64,000 nt of DNA from Clostridium thermobutyricum (GTDB lineage: Bacteria; Bacillota; Clostridia; Ch29): assembly GCA_016842005.1 (NCBI GenBank), contig JAENYD010000010.1, positions 29,071 through 93,070 of the forward strand. Reading direction: 5' to 3'. Made by a program: the position numbers and the translations under genes. Below the pieces are notes generated by a model. That model was not told the DNA's origin, ran no database searches, and saw only the letters and a list, made by a program, of their open reading frames with translations. Shown piece by piece: positions 17,237-27,147 of this stretch (the stretch's first letter is position 1; each line of letters starts with the position of its first letter).

Positions 17237-18920
17237 AGGCTATCCCCCTCTTCCCGTAATAATGAGGAATTACCATTGAAACAGAGGTGCCCTTCCCTGG
17301 CTGGCTTTCTATCCGCAGGCCCGATTCACTGCCGTACATATTTTTAAGTCTTTTATCAATATTCCTGAGGCCGATCTTCCTGTTGTCGTCTTCATCAATG
17401 AACTGCTCGCCGGGGCTGAAACCAACGCCGTTATCTTTCACGTATATATAGGTCCCCTCCAGACATTTCCTGGCACCGATAGTAACGGTTCCACCTTCTT
17501 CCCTGGGAAGAAGGCCGTGTTTTACGGCATTTTCCACCAGGGGCTGGAGTAAAAGGGGCGGAATATGACAGTCTATATCCTTCTCCACATCAAAATTTAC
17601 ATTCAGCCTGTCACCAAATCTCGCCTTTTCAATGTTCAGGTAAGATTTGATATTTTCTATCTCCATGAAAAGGTCTATATCCTCTCCATAATTTCTCAGG
17701 TTGTTCCTGAGCAGGTCTCCGAGGTCAATCAGCAGCTTACGCGCTATTTCGGGAGATACCCTGCAGTAGGATACTATAGTGTTAAGGGCGTTAAACAGGA
17801 AATGGGGATTTATCTGGGCCTGCAGTGCTTTCAATTCCGCCTTCGAGAGCAGCCTGGCCTGTTCTTCTATTTTGCTCAGCTCCAGCTGGCTTGAGAAAAG
17901 CTGGGCCAGTCCCATGGCCAGTTCAACATCAAGGGATCCGATACTGTCTTTCCCGTTTTTTATGAGGATCAGGCACCCTATAATGGTATTTCTTTCTTTC
18001 AGGGGCACCACTATGGATGTTTCATACCTCCCATAAGGATTCTGCCTGGTAATAATGGCCCGTTCCCCGGTCCCCATAACCCTTAGAATGTCTTCATCAT
18101 CAATGGGTCTGTCCGACTGCAGGTCGATATTTGGGTTCCCCGCAAAAGAGAGGATTTTTTTTGTATCGGTTATGGCAACACCGTCTATATTGACCATTTC
18201 ACAGATTATCCTTGCCGTCCGCATGGCTGATATGCTGTTAAGCCCTTTTCGCAAATATGGCAGGGTTTTGTTGGCTATATTAAGGGCCAGCTGTGCATTC
18301 ATGGCAGCGAACTTTTCCTGTTCACTGTAAATATTGTTGATTATCAGGATTGATATAGCCATACCGACAGAATTAATGGTCAGCATGGGGAAGAAAATAA
18401 TCTTTACCAGTTCGACCGCTTTATCATAAGGCGTGGCAATCATCAGGATAAGGAACATCTCCAGGGCTTCCGCCATAATTACAGCGGCTAGCGAATCCCA
18501 TATATCTATCATTTTATTCCTCGACTTGGAATGAATGGCCCCTCCTATTGCCCCCTGTATTACGGTGGAAAGCCCGCAGGAAAAAGCAGTAAGACCCCCG
18601 ATGTCTATTGCCCACCGGTGAAACCCCGCTATCAGTCCGGCTCCCAGACCCACCGCCGGTCCTCCCAGTATACCTGCGATCATTACCGCAATAATCCTGG
18701 AATTGGCAATGGATCCCATTATGGGGGTGCCATAATAGGTTCCCATAATACCCAGACCGCCGAATATAAGAATAAGGAACAGCTTTTCATGATTCGATAT
18801 ATGCCTTTTCAGCAGCAGTTTTTTAAATGTGCCCACACGGGAAAGGAAGAATACAATTATTATTAATATCCCCAATTTGTTCGCCAGGTTATTTATAACC
18901 TCTATGATCACCACAGTCAC
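17208..18920 (-). CDS. LytS/BtsS-type sensor histidine kinase
   Basis: 570 residues. The N-terminal 5TM receptor domain of LytS proteins occupies about 1-200 (PIMGSIANSRIIAVMIAG, GGPAVGLGAGLIAGFHR), then a GAF domain at about 215-350, the His-kinase box ALQAQINPHFLFNALNTI and a HATPase domain (VKDNGVGFSPGEQ, GLRNIDKRL). It phosphorylates the LytTR regulator it overlaps. The cstA gene next door suggests the ligand is pyruvate or a related nutrient; that is inference from family precedent. Confidence 0.94.
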   Translation of the reverse strand: MTVVIIEVINNLANKLGILIIIVFFLSRVGTFKKLLLKRHISNHEKLFLILIFGGLGIMGTYYGTPIMGSIANSRIIAVMIAGILGGPAVGLGAGLIAGFHRWAIDIGGLTAFSCGLSTVIQGAIGGAIHSKSRNKMIDIWDSLAAVIMAEALEMFLILMIATPYDKAVELVKIIFFPMLTINSVGMAISILIINNIYSEQEKFAAMNAQLALNIANKTLPYLRKGLNSISAMRTARIICEMVNIDGVAITDTKKILSFAGNPNIDLQSDRPIDDEDILRVMGTGERAIITRQNPYGRYETSIVVPLKERNTIIGCLILIKNGKDSIGSLDVELAMGLAQLFSSQLELSKIEEQARLLSKAELKALQAQINPHFLFNALNTIVSYCRVSPEIARKLLIDLGDLLRNNLRNYGEDIDLFMEIENIKSYLNIEKARFGDRLNVNFDVEKDIDCHIPPLLLQPLVENAVKHGLLPREEGGTVTIGARKCLEGTYIYVKDNGVGFSPGEQFIDEDDNRKIGLRNIDKRLKNMYGSESGLRIESQPGKGTSVSMVIPHYYGKRGIAYEDESVNCG

Positions 18921-19002
18921 CCTCTTAAATCAATATCCATATATATTGTATCCTTATTTGTTCTATAAGTAAATGCCCGGCGGCTCTTTTTGCCCTTCAG
19001 CG

Positions 19003-19028
19003 CAAAAGACCGCCTGTAGCTGGCGGTC
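19003..19028 (-). terminator. Terminator of fhs
   Basis: Minus strand GACCGCC-AGCTACA-GGCGGTC followed by TTTTGCG, about 50 bp after the fhs stop. Confidence 0.8.
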
Positions 19029-19077
19029 TCTGGATCAAATTCTTAATCCTGCCGGGATGTTTATACCCGTCAGAATT

Positions 19078-20748
19078 TTAGAACAATCCTGTTATCTTGC
19101 CATTTTCATCAATGTCAATACTCTCTGCCGACGGGACTTTCGGGAGACCCGGCATGGTCATGATATCTCCGGTATAGGCCACCAGGAAGCCTGCGCCCGC
19201 TGACAGTCCCACCTCCGAAACCGATATTTTGAAGCCTCTCGGCCTTCCCAGCAGCCGGGGATTGTCAGAAAGCGAATACTGGGTCTTTGCGGTACACACC
19301 GGAAGCTTGTCCGCTCCCATATCTTCATATTTCCTTATGCTTTTCAGGGCATTGCTGCTGAATTCCACACCATCGGCGCCGTATATTTCCCTGGCTATTA
19401 TCTCGATTTTTTCTTTAACGGGCAGTTTTACGTCATACAGTACCTTAAACGAAGATTTGCCTTTCCCTATGGCATTGAGCACTTTTTCCGCCAGCTCTAT
19501 TCCGCCTTCTCCGCCCTTTGCCCATACTTCGGACAGGGCGAAATCAACCCCCAGGGCTTTGCATGAGTTTTCCAGGGCTTTTAACTCCCCATCGGTATCA
19601 GTGGGGAATCTGTTTATGGCTACAACCGGTTCCAGTCCAAATTTCCTTATATTTTCAATGTGTTTATGCAGGTTTTCGGCCCCTGTCTCCAGGGCCTGTA
19701 TGTTTTCTTTTTCCAGTTCTTTCCTATCAACCCCGCCATGGAGTTTGAGGGCCCTGACGGTAGCTACAAGGACCACAAGGTCGGGTGTCAGGTTCCCATA
19801 CCGGCATTTAATGTCCAGGAACTTTTCCGCGCCAAGGTCCGCACCGAAACCTGCCTCTGTGATAACGTAATCAACCAGTTTCAAAGCAGTTTTTGTGGCT
19901 GAAATACTGTTACATCCGTGGGCAATATTGGCAAAAGGCCCCCCGTGTACAAATGCAGGGGTGTTCTCCAGGGTCTGCACGAGATTGGGTTTCAGGGCAT
20001 CTTTAAGCAAAACGGTCATGGCACCGGTTGCCCCCAGGTCATCCGCAGTAACCGCCTGGTCATCATATGTATATGCCACAACCATTTTGCCCAGTCTCTT
20101 TTTCAGGTCCATCAGGCCATCGGCAAGGCACAGTATGGCCATCACTTCTGATGCCACCGAAATCATATAGCCATCCTGTCTGGGCACTCCCTGGGTTCTG
20201 CCTCCCAGGCCGATAACTATATTTCTCAATGCCCTGTCATTCATGTCAACAACCCGCTTCCACACTACCCTCCGGGGATCTATTCCCAGGCTGTTGCCCT
20301 GCTGCAGATGATTGTCCAGCATCGCTGAAAGCAAGTTGTGTGCCGTGGATACAGCATGGATATCTCCTGTAAAATGAAGATTTATATCTTCCATGGGTAC
20401 TACCTGGGCATATCCTCCACCGGCAGCACCGCCTTTTATACCGAACACCGGTCCCAGGGAAGGTTCCCTCAGGGCTATCATGGATTTCTTGCCGAGGCGG
20501 CCAAGGGCCTGTCCCAATCCTACCGTTGTTGTGGTCTTCCCTTCTCCCGCCGCCGTAGGATTTATGGCTGAAACAAGTATTAGCTTTCCGTCCGGTTTGT
20601 CTTCCAGGGTTTTGTACAGGTCCAGGGAAATTTTCGCCTTGTACTTTCCGTACTGCTCAACATAAGCCCCGTCAATCCCCAGGGCTTCAGCCACTTCCAT
20701 AATCGGCTTCATTCTAGCTTCCTGAGCTATTTGAACATCGCTTTTCAC
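19078..20748 (-). CDS. fhs: Formate-tetrahydrofolate ligase
   Basis: 556 residues, the standard length. ATP-dependent activation of formate to 10-formyl-tetrahydrofolate, a step of the methyl branch of the Wood-Ljungdahl pathway and of purine supply. P-loop [20 protein letters not shown] near residue 70, then [20 protein letters not shown] and [18 protein letters not shown], all typical of Fhs. It stands alone here; other pathway genes are not in the window, so an acetogenic life style cannot be concluded from this gene. Confidence 0.97.
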   Translation of the reverse strand: MKSDVQIAQEARMKPIMEVAEALGIDGAYVEQYGKYKAKISLDLYKTLEDKPDGKLILVSAINPTAAGEGKTTTTVGLGQALGRLGKKSMIALREPSLGPVFGIKGGAAGGGYAQVVPMEDINLHFTGDIHAVSTAHNLLSAMLDNHLQQGNSLGIDPRRVVWKRVVDMNDRALRNIVIGLGGRTQGVPRQDGYMISVASEVMAILCLADGLMDLKKRLGKMVVAYTYDDQAVTADDLGATGAMTVLLKDALKPNLVQTLENTPAFVHGGPFANIAHGCNSISATKTALKLVDYVITEAGFGADLGAEKFLDIKCRYGNLTPDLVVLVATVRALKLHGGVDRKELEKENIQALETGAENLHKHIENIRKFGLEPVVAINRFPTDTDGELKALENSCKALGVDFALSEVWAKGGEGGIELAEKVLNAIGKGKSSFKVLYDVKLPVKEKIEIIAREIYGADGVEFSSNALKSIRKYEDMGADKLPVCTAKTQYSLSDNPRLLGRPRGFKISVSEVGLSAGAGFLVAYTGDIMTMPGLPKVPSAESIDIDENGKITGLF

Positions 20749-20832
20749 TATTTCACCCTCCTTGTATAATGCGTATAACTCCGAATATCTTATTCTATTA
20801 TATATTAATAATTCGGTATATTCCAGAACTAT

Positions 20833-21321
20833 TTAATAATCATCATCGATATCGTTCATATTTTCTTGTTCCACCCATTCTTCTACTGAATATACCCTGT
20901 AACTGGCCTTATCATCCCTGACAAGGACCCGGTCAATACCGGCGTTTATTATCATCCTCCTGCACAGCCTGCAGGGTATTGCATCCCCCACTATGCTCCC
21001 GTCATCCGCCTCAACCCCGCAGAGATAGAGGGTTCCTCCCAGCATGTCCTTTCGGGCTGCATGAATGATGGCATTCATCTCTGCATGAACAGAACGGCAG
21101 AGCTCATACCTGGTACCCCGCGGGACCTTTTTCTCTATCCGGATGCAGCGGTTTATGTCACAGCAGTTTTTTGCCCCCCTGGGCGCCCCGGTGTAACCGG
21201 TGCTTACAATCTGGTCATTGTTCACAATCACAGCTCCGAAATTCCGTCTGAGGCAGGTGCCTCTTCTGGAGCATTCTTCCGCAATATTCAGATAATAGTT
21301 GTGTTTGTCTATTCTCTGCAT
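20833..21321 (-). CDS. Deoxycytidylate (dCMP) deaminase, ComEB-like
   Basis: 162 residues from the ATG at 21321, chosen for its GGGAGG site; upstream in-frame codons lack one. Cytidine/dCMP deaminase zinc motifs are HAEMNAI (His, Glu) and PCRLCRRMI (two Cys). The insert with TGAPRGAKNC and a Cys/His-rich loop (NCCDINRC) is typical of dCMP deaminases, which hold a second zinc. The product dUMP feeds thymidylate synthesis. The C-terminus is acidic (NDIDDDY). Confidence 0.93.
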   Translation of the reverse strand: MQRIDKHNYYLNIAEECSRRGTCLRRNFGAVIVNNDQIVSTGYTGAPRGAKNCCDINRCIRIEKKVPRGTRYELCRSVHAEMNAIIHAARKDMLGGTLYLCGVEADDGSIVGDAIPCRLCRRMIINAGIDRVLVRDDKASYRVYSVEEWVEQENMNDIDDDY

Positions 21322-21410
21322 TATATCCTCCCTTCCTTCCCTTGAAATGCCTTTGGTTTTTATTGTATAAGAAAATCCTTCCTCACACAACAATATATAA
21401 CCGAAAACAT

Positions 21411-21447
21411 AATTAGAACCTGTCGTTGTCAACGACAGGTTCTAATT
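21411..21447. terminator. 18-bp perfect hairpin between dCMP deaminase and a small helical protein gene
   Basis: AATTAGAACCTGTCGTTG and its exact reverse complement separated by one base. It begins at the stop codon of the 21447-21650 gene and lies about 90 bp upstream of the dCMP deaminase start. As a terminator it lacks a long T run. Stem strength is unusual for the window. Confidence 0.65.
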
Positions 21448-21650
21448 CAATGAACAGGGGGCTGCGAAGATGTTTCGTATTTGTCCAGCAGCTGCCTGAG
21501 CTTATGGGATTGCAGACCTGTTTGCTCGGCAAATTTCTGAAATGCCTCTTTTACTTCCTCATCATCTACGCTTTTCGAAAAATTCTCCAGGTCCCTGACC
21601 CTTTCCTGGGTATCCAAAACCATTTTGAGCAAAACATCCCTGGTATTCAT
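21447..21650 (-). CDS. Small helical protein of unknown function
   Basis: 67 residues from the ATG at 21650, which has a strong AGGAGGTG site. Sequence MNTRDVLLKMVLDTQERVRD then two amphipathic helices rich in Lys, Glu, Leu. It resembles the first hairpin of ferritin-like or DUF2383-like proteins but is too short for a full four-helix domain. I do not recognise a family. Confidence 0.65.
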   Translation of the reverse strand: MNTRDVLLKMVLDTQERVRDLENFSKSVDDEEVKEAFQKFAEQTGLQSHKLRQLLDKYETSSQPPVH

Positions 21651-21762
21651 CCGGACACCTCCTGACATTTAGCTACTTTAATATTCTTCCGTATTGCCCC
21701 GTCTAATATGTATTCCAATTTCCCTGTTTATCGGATGACATCCGTCTGAGTTGAGGCCTGCA

Positions 21763-21797
21763 TAAAAAAAGTGCAAACCAGGTCAGACTGGTTTGCG
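21763..21797 (-). terminator. Terminator after the NUDIX gene
   Basis: Minus strand GCAAACCAG-TCTGAC-CTGGTTTGC followed by AC and T7. It probably ends the arg operon/NUDIX transcript. Confidence 0.92.
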
Positions 21798-21908
21798 GAT
21801 AGAAGGGCTTGTATAAACTATTGACAAACTGTAAAAAAACAGAAGGCCTTTATTCGATTTATTATATACATTTATATTATCATTTATTGAATAATCAGTC
21901 AAATGAAT

Positions 21909-22529
21909 TTACGAATTTGTTCCCGTCACATCTGTCAAATTCGCCACAATCCTTGCAGTAATGCCCCATATGATATACCCGTTATACAGATAAAAGCAAA
22001 CCGGATAACCTCCTGTCTTCCAGTTATATCGGGAACCGTTGGGGATAAGTTCGAAGGGAAACTCTTTTTCAGGTACTATATTTACCCTTACATGATGGCA
22101 GAGGGGTTTGGTATCCAGAAAAAAGCTCAGGGGCACTGAAAAAACTCTTTCAACCTCTGCAGGATTCCCGCGGATTTTGTGATAGTCCACCCCTTGTATA
22201 AGGCCCACAAAAGGATAGATTATATAATTGAAAGGAGTAACTATATAATCAAGAGCTCCCATCAGATGTATGCTGCCGGAGGGTAGCAGCAGTTCTTCCA
22301 GGGTTTCCCTGACCGCTGTCTCTTCAGGTGTCTCCCCTTCTTCCATGCTGCCTCCCGGGAAACTGATCTCCCCCGGCTGCCTTTTTAACGTATCAGATCT
22401 CACTTCGAACAACAGGTGTACCTGATTGTCAATCTCAATCAGCGGCACCATCACTCCAAAGGTCCGGTAATTTCCCTCAGGCCTGGGTTCCCTGCTCTCA
22501 AGCATGCGTTTGATGTATTCAATATCCAT
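21909..22529 (-). CDS. NUDIX hydrolase, CoA-pyrophosphatase type
   Basis: 206 residues from the ATG at 22529 (AAGGAGGCGGG just upstream). The NUDIX box is complete: GGSMEEGETPEETAVRETLE followed by ELL, preceded by LKRQPGEISFPGG, the extra motif of the CoA diphosphatase (NudL/YeaB) group. These enzymes cleave CoA and its esters to 4'-phosphopantetheine and ADP. It follows argD by about 80 bp on the same strand. Confidence 0.92.
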   Translation of the reverse strand: MDIEYIKRMLESREPRPEGNYRTFGVMVPLIEIDNQVHLLFEVRSDTLKRQPGEISFPGGSMEEGETPEETAVRETLEELLLPSGSIHLMGALDYIVTPFNYIIYPFVGLIQGVDYHKIRGNPAEVERVFSVPLSFFLDTKPLCHHVRVNIVPEKEFPFELIPNGSRYNWKTGGYPVCFYLYNGYIIWGITARIVANLTDVTGTNS

Positions 22530-22610
22530 ATATCCCGCCTCCTTAAACACCTGTCTACATTATACCGCATTTTTTACCACGGATAAAAAATACAGGGCGC
22601 CTGCTGCGCC

Positions 22611-23801
22611 CTATATTTTTGCAAAAACCCTGTCAAGTATCTGCACTGCTTCATCTATTTCATTTTCCGTCACTATATACGGAGGAAGAATTCTCAAGAT
22701 TTTTCCTCCTATGCAGTTCAGAATGAGCCCCTCTTTCATGCACTCCTCCAGCACTTTGTTGCCGTCCGCCTCCAGTTCCACCCCGACCATAAGGCCCAGG
22801 CCCCTTACTTCCTTCACAAAGGGATACCTGTCCTTCAGTTCCTCCAGTTTTCCCTTAAAATATTCTCCCATATTTATTATATTACCCAGGAGGTTATTGT
22901 CCAGAATATATTTCACAACCGCCACGGCAGCGGCACAGGCAGTCTGATTCCCTCCAAAGGTGGAAGCGTGGTCTCCGGGACCGAAACCGGCGGACAGTTC
23001 ATCGGTTGCGACCATGGCCCCGATGGGAAAACCCCCGCCCAGGGATTTGGCCAGAGTGATGATGTCCGGTTTTATCCGATAATTCTGAAATGCAAACATC
23101 TTTCCTGTCCTGCCCATACCGCACTGCACTTCATCAAATATCAGGACAAGTCCCCGATCCCGGCATAGCTTCTCAATCCCTTCTACAAACTGTGGAGTAG
23201 CCGGGTTGATGCCTCCCTCTCCCTGCACCGCCTCCAGCATAATGGCGCAGGTATTCCCGGTGATTTTGGATTCCAGGTCTTCCAGGTTGTTAAATTCGGC
23301 ATATTTGAATCCGGCAGGCAGCGGGTCGAAACCTTTCTGGTACTTTGTCTGTCCTGTGGCCGTTACAGTGGCAAGGGTCCTGCCATGAAAAGAATTACTG
23401 AAGGTTATAATCTCATGTTTGTGGTCTCCCCACTTCTTTTTTGCATATTTCCTTGCCAGCTTTATGGCTGATTCATTGGCTTCGGCCCCGCTGTTGCAGA
23501 AAAAGGCCTTGCCAAGACCGCTCTGCTCCACCAGCAGTCTGGCAATCTCCACCTGTTCTTTGATCCAGTAGAGATTGGACGTGTGCATAACCTTCTGCAC
23601 CTGCCGGCATACCGCATTTACTATAGCCGGATGATTATATCCCAGGCAGTTTACCGCAAGACCGCTTAAAAAATCTAGATACTTCTTGCCGTCATCATCC
23701 CACAGGTAACTGCCTTCTCCTTTTACAAACGCCACCGGCAGCCGAAGGTATGTGTTCATTACATATTTATTTCCTGCATCGACTATTTCAGCATTGCCCA
23801 T
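22611..23801 (-). CDS. argD: Acetylornithine aminotransferase
   Basis: 396 residues, class III PLP enzyme. Converts N-acetylglutamate semialdehyde to N-acetylornithine. Motifs: GLAVNCLGYNHPAIV, FFCNSGAEANESAIKLARKY, the cofactor Asp in LVLIFDEVQCGMGRTG and the Schiff-base lysine in ITLAKSLGGGFPIGA. Last enzyme gene of the argCJBD run, 20 bp after argB, with a GGGAGGAAT site. Confidence 0.96.
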   Translation of the reverse strand: MGNAEIVDAGNKYVMNTYLRLPVAFVKGEGSYLWDDDGKKYLDFLSGLAVNCLGYNHPAIVNAVCRQVQKVMHTSNLYWIKEQVEIARLLVEQSGLGKAFFCNSGAEANESAIKLARKYAKKKWGDHKHEIITFSNSFHGRTLATVTATGQTKYQKGFDPLPAGFKYAEFNNLEDLESKITGNTCAIMLEAVQGEGGINPATPQFVEGIEKLCRDRGLVLIFDEVQCGMGRTGKMFAFQNYRIKPDIITLAKSLGGGFPIGAMVATDELSAGFGPGDHASTFGGNQTACAAAVAVVKYILDNNLLGNIINMGEYFKGKLEELKDRYPFVKEVRGLGLMVGVELEADGNKVLEECMKEGLILNCIGGKILRILPPYIVTENEIDEAVQILDRVFAKI

Positions 23802-23821
23802 TGATTATTCCTCCCTCACAT

Positions 23822-24697
23822 TTATCTTTCAATCATTGTCCCTATACCTTTATTGGTGAATATCTCCAGCAGCAGCGAGTGCATCACTGTCCCGTTAATT
23901 ATATGGGCCTTTTCCACACCCTTTTTCAAGGCCTCCAGACAGCAGTTGATTTTGGGGATCATCCCCCCGTTGATTACATTTTCCCGGATTAGTTCTCCGG
24001 CTTCCTCCTCATTTATCCGGGATAGGAGCCGGTTTTTTCCGTCCCTGCTGTCCATGACCCCCTCCACATCGGTCAGGAGTACCAGTTTATCCGCATTAAT
24101 GGACCAGGCCACCGCCCCGGCCACATAATCAGCATTAACATTGTAGCTTTCCCCGTCGGGACCTTCCCCCACAGGGGCTATCACAGGAATAAATCCCTTG
24201 TCCGTAAGGACATCTATTATCTCGGTATTTATTTCCTTTACCTCGCCTACCCAGCCGATATCCTGCCGGCTTTCTCCAGTCCCGGCATACATCTTGTCCA
24301 CCTTTATAAAGCCCGCATCCTTTCCGCATATTCCCACAGCCCTGGCACCGTTTTTGTTCAACAGGGACACAATTTCCTTGTTGACCTTTCCTGCCAGGAC
24401 CATCTGTGCGATTTCCATGGTCTGATCGTCCGTTATTCTCAGGCCGTTAACAAACCTGCTTTCAACCCCCATCTTTTCCAGCATACTGCTTATGGCGGGT
24501 CCTCCTCCGTGGACCAGCACCGGCTTGATGCCGACATATTTCATAAGTACAATGTCCTTCATTATAGCATCTTTCAGTTCATCATTTATCATGGCATTTC
24601 CGCCGTATTTAATGACCACTATCTTGCCGTAAAATTTTTTTATATAAGGCAGGGCTTCAATCAGAAGAGATGCCTTATCATACATATCCAGCACCAT
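23822..24697 (-). CDS. argB: Acetylglutamate kinase
   Basis: 291 residues, full length. Phosphorylates N-acetylglutamate in arginine synthesis. Amino-acid-kinase motifs: VVIKYGGNAM, VLVHGGGPAISSML and the C-terminal GGMIPKINCCLEALKKGV. The longer N-terminal helix (MVLDMYDKASLLIEALPYI) is the kind seen in arginine-inhibited hexameric enzymes. Start set by GGAGGAGG. Confidence 0.96.
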   Translation of the reverse strand: MVLDMYDKASLLIEALPYIKKFYGKIVVIKYGGNAMINDELKDAIMKDIVLMKYVGIKPVLVHGGGPAISSMLEKMGVESRFVNGLRITDDQTMEIAQMVLAGKVNKEIVSLLNKNGARAVGICGKDAGFIKVDKMYAGTGESRQDIGWVGEVKEINTEIIDVLTDKGFIPVIAPVGEGPDGESYNVNADYVAGAVAWSINADKLVLLTDVEGVMDSRDGKNRLLSRINEEEAGELIRENVINGGMIPKINCCLEALKKGVEKAHIINGTVMHSLLLEIFTNKGIGTMIER

Positions 24698-24718
24698 AAT
24701 ATCTGCCTCCTCCGATAA

Positions 24719-25948
24719 TCAAGTCCTGTAACTGCCGTTTATCTTCACGTAATCATAAGAGAGGTCGCATCCCCATGCATGAGCTTCATATTCTCCGTCC
24801 TGAAGGTCCACCAGTATTTCTATATCCTTTTCCTCGAGGACCCTGGAAGCCAGTTCTTCATCAAAAACCAGCCCTTCACCCGATTCCACCAGCTTTATAC
24901 CGCCATTTTTGCTGCTTATAAAAAGGTCCACCTTGGCCGGGTCAAACTGCGCTCCCGAATATCCCAGGGCACACAGTATTCTCCCCCAGTTGGCATCCTC
25001 TCCGAAGAAAGCCGCTTTTACCAGGTTGGAGGAAATAATGGCCCTTGCTCCCTTTCTCGCATCCTCCAAGGTCGCGCCGTTGACTACCTTTGCTGTCAGG
25101 AATTTGGTCGCCCCTTCACCGTCCCGCACTATCGCCCTGGCCATTGCCGCAGTCACCGTCTTGTAGGCTTCCAGCAGTTTATAATAATCTTCATTCTTTT
25201 GGGTTATCGGTTTATTCCCCGCCATCCCGCTGGCCAGTGTAATAACAGAATCGTTTGTACTGGTGTCTCCGTCAACAGAGATTAGGTTGAAAGAACTGTC
25301 CACTGCCTCTTTCAATATTTCCTGGAGCATGCCTTTTTCAATAGCTGCGTCAGTCAGGATATAGCACAGCATTGTTGCCATGTTGGGATGTATCATGCCG
25401 GAACCCTTTGCTATAGCCCCTACCTTTACTTCCCTGCCGCCGAGGCGCAATTTGAGGGCACCTTTTTTTTCGATCGTATCTGTTGTCATAATGGCCCGGG
25501 CCGCTTCATCTCCCCCGTCTTCCGCCAGGTCCAGGGCAGCACGGGCTATACCCTTCTCCACTTTCTCAACCGGCAGTTGAACGCCTATAACCCCGGTGGA
25601 ACTTACCAGTACTTCTTCCGGTTTTATGCCCAGCAGTGATGCGGCAGTGGTCACCATTCTTCCGGCATTTTCCATGCCCTTCCGCCCTGTACACGCATTG
25701 GCGTTGCCGCTGTTTATAACCACCGCCCTGGTTACGGGATTTTTTATATTTTTAAGGTCCAGCAGCACCGGAGCAGCTTTTACCTTATTCACGGTGAACA
25801 CCCCTGCCGCTACTGCCGGCACCACGGAAAATATGAGAGCAAGGTCCTTCCTGTTCTCTTTCTTGATACCGCAGGAAACTCCCGCAGTCTTGAAGCCTTT
25901 AATATGATTTATTCCTTCATCCGGGCAGAATACCCCTTTATCAGACAT
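24719..25948 (-). CDS. argJ: Glutamate N-acetyltransferase / ornithine acetyltransferase
   Basis: 409 residues from the ATG at 25948, about 9 nt after GGGAGGAG. ArgJ moves the acetyl group from acetylornithine to glutamate, closing the acetyl cycle. The self-cleavage site is in IAKGSGMIHPNMATMLCYIL, where the Thr of MATML becomes the N-terminal nucleophile of the beta chain. C-terminal EYEAHAWGCDLSYDYVKING is typical. No argA is visible, which fits either a bifunctional ArgJ or an argA elsewhere. Confidence 0.96.
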   Translation of the reverse strand: MSDKGVFCPDEGINHIKGFKTAGVSCGIKKENRKDLALIFSVVPAVAAGVFTVNKVKAAPVLLDLKNIKNPVTRAVVINSGNANACTGRKGMENAGRMVTTAASLLGIKPEEVLVSSTGVIGVQLPVEKVEKGIARAALDLAEDGGDEAARAIMTTDTIEKKGALKLRLGGREVKVGAIAKGSGMIHPNMATMLCYILTDAAIEKGMLQEILKEAVDSSFNLISVDGDTSTNDSVITLASGMAGNKPITQKNEDYYKLLEAYKTVTAAMARAIVRDGEGATKFLTAKVVNGATLEDARKGARAIISSNLVKAAFFGEDANWGRILCALGYSGAQFDPAKVDLFISSKNGGIKLVESGEGLVFDEELASRVLEEKDIEILVDLQDGEYEAHAWGCDLSYDYVKINGSYRT

Positions 25949-25967
25949 ATACATTCTCCTCCCTAGG

Positions 25968-27008
25968 TTATATATATACCGGCGGTACATCCAGCCCCAT
26001 TGTCTCAGGCAAACCGCATATAATGTTCATATTCTGAACGGCCTGGCCGGAAGCCCCCTTGACAAGATTATCAATAACACCGCACACTATTACCCTTCCC
26101 GTATGTTCATCCACAGCCACCCCTATATCACAGAAATTAGAATTCCGTACCTGCTTGGTCTCCGGCATTTGGCCCTTTTCCATGATTCTTATAAAATACT
26201 CTCCCCGGTAGAATTCTCTGTATATCTCGTACAGTTCTTCCCGGCTTATTTTTTTCTTCACAGCCGCATAAACAGTAACCAGTATACCTCTGTTCATGGG
26301 AATCAGGTGGGGCGTAAAGGTCACATTCACCTTTTTGCCCGCTATTTGCGTAAGCTGTTCTTCAATTTCGGGCATGTGCCTGTGAGAGGCAATGCTGTAT
26401 GCCTTAATATTTTCATTGCATTCACAGAAATGACTTCCCAGTTTCAACGACCTCCCGGCCCCTGATACTCCCGATTTGGCATCAATGATTACCGAACTCT
26501 CATCAATAATATCTTCTTTCAGTAAAGGAGCGATGGTCAAAATGCTGCACGTGGGATAGCAGCCCGGATTGCCCGCTATCCGGGTTCCCCTGATACGCTC
26601 CCTGTTGATTTCAGGCAGGGCATAAACCGCCTCATCCAGCAATGGGGCGCAGGGATGCTCCACTTCATACCATTTTTCGTAGATATCCACATCGGCAAAG
26701 CGGAAATCCGCCCCAAGGTCAACCACTTTCTTCCCTCTCTGGTACGCTTCCATTACAAAGGGAGCCGAAAGGCCATGAGGAAGGGCCGTTATGATTACAT
26801 CCGAACGGTCAAGGATGCTTCTATCTTCAAAATCTTCGCATAAAATATCTGTGAAATTCAATAAATTAGGATAAATATTCGCAAATTGCTCTCCTGCATA
26901 AGTACGGGTAAGGATGCCTTCTATCCTGACCTTCGGGTGACTGTAAAGAATTCTTACCAGTTCCTGCCCTGTATAACCCGTACCTCCAACAATACCCACT
27001 CTTATCAC
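25968..27008 (-). CDS. argC: N-acetyl-gamma-glutamyl-phosphate reductase
   Basis: 346 residues from the GTG at 27008, chosen because GGAGGTG lies 6-7 nt upstream and the protein then begins VIRVGIVGGTGYTGQELVRI, the NADP-binding start of ArgC. Catalytic Cys in GNPGCYPTCSILT. First gene of argCJBD. A promoter overlapped by an ARG-box-like sequence lies upstream, so arginine-dependent repression by an ArgR-type protein is likely. Confidence 0.96.
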   Translation of the reverse strand: MIRVGIVGGTGYTGQELVRILYSHPKVRIEGILTRTYAGEQFANIYPNLLNFTDILCEDFEDRSILDRSDVIITALPHGLSAPFVMEAYQRGKKVVDLGADFRFADVDIYEKWYEVEHPCAPLLDEAVYALPEINRERIRGTRIAGNPGCYPTCSILTIAPLLKEDIIDESSVIIDAKSGVSGAGRSLKLGSHFCECNENIKAYSIASHRHMPEIEEQLTQIAGKKVNVTFTPHLIPMNRGILVTVYAAVKKKISREELYEIYREFYRGEYFIRIMEKGQMPETKQVRNSNFCDIGVAVDEHTGRVIVCGVIDNLVKGASGQAVQNMNIICGLPETMGLDVPPVYI

Positions 27009-27039
27009 TGCAGAGCACCTCCATTTCTGTATAGCTATA

Positions 27040-27069
27040 ATTATACAATTTAATGCATAATTATTCAAT
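27040..27069 (-). promoter_or_regulatory. argC promoter with overlapping ARG box
   Basis: Minus strand: -35 TTGAAT, 17-bp spacer, -10 TATAAT. ATTGAATAATTATGCATT covers the -35 and fits the ARG-box consensus wNTGNATWWWWATNCANw at every fixed position. ArgR-type repression would block RNA polymerase directly. Confidence 0.8.
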
Positions 27070-27110
27070 AGCATTATAAAAAATTCCCTTGTATATAAAA
27101 AAGGTATATA

Positions 27111-27139
27111 TTGACAACATTCTTTAAGTGTGATAGAAT
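27111..27139 (+). promoter_or_regulatory. Promoter of the c-di-AMP riboswitch leader
   Basis: -35 TTGACA, 17-bp spacer, -10 TAGAAT, ending about 10 bp before the aptamer. It diverges from the argC promoter with only about 40 bp between their -35 boxes. Confidence 0.85.
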
Positions 27140-27147
27140 TGGTTAAA

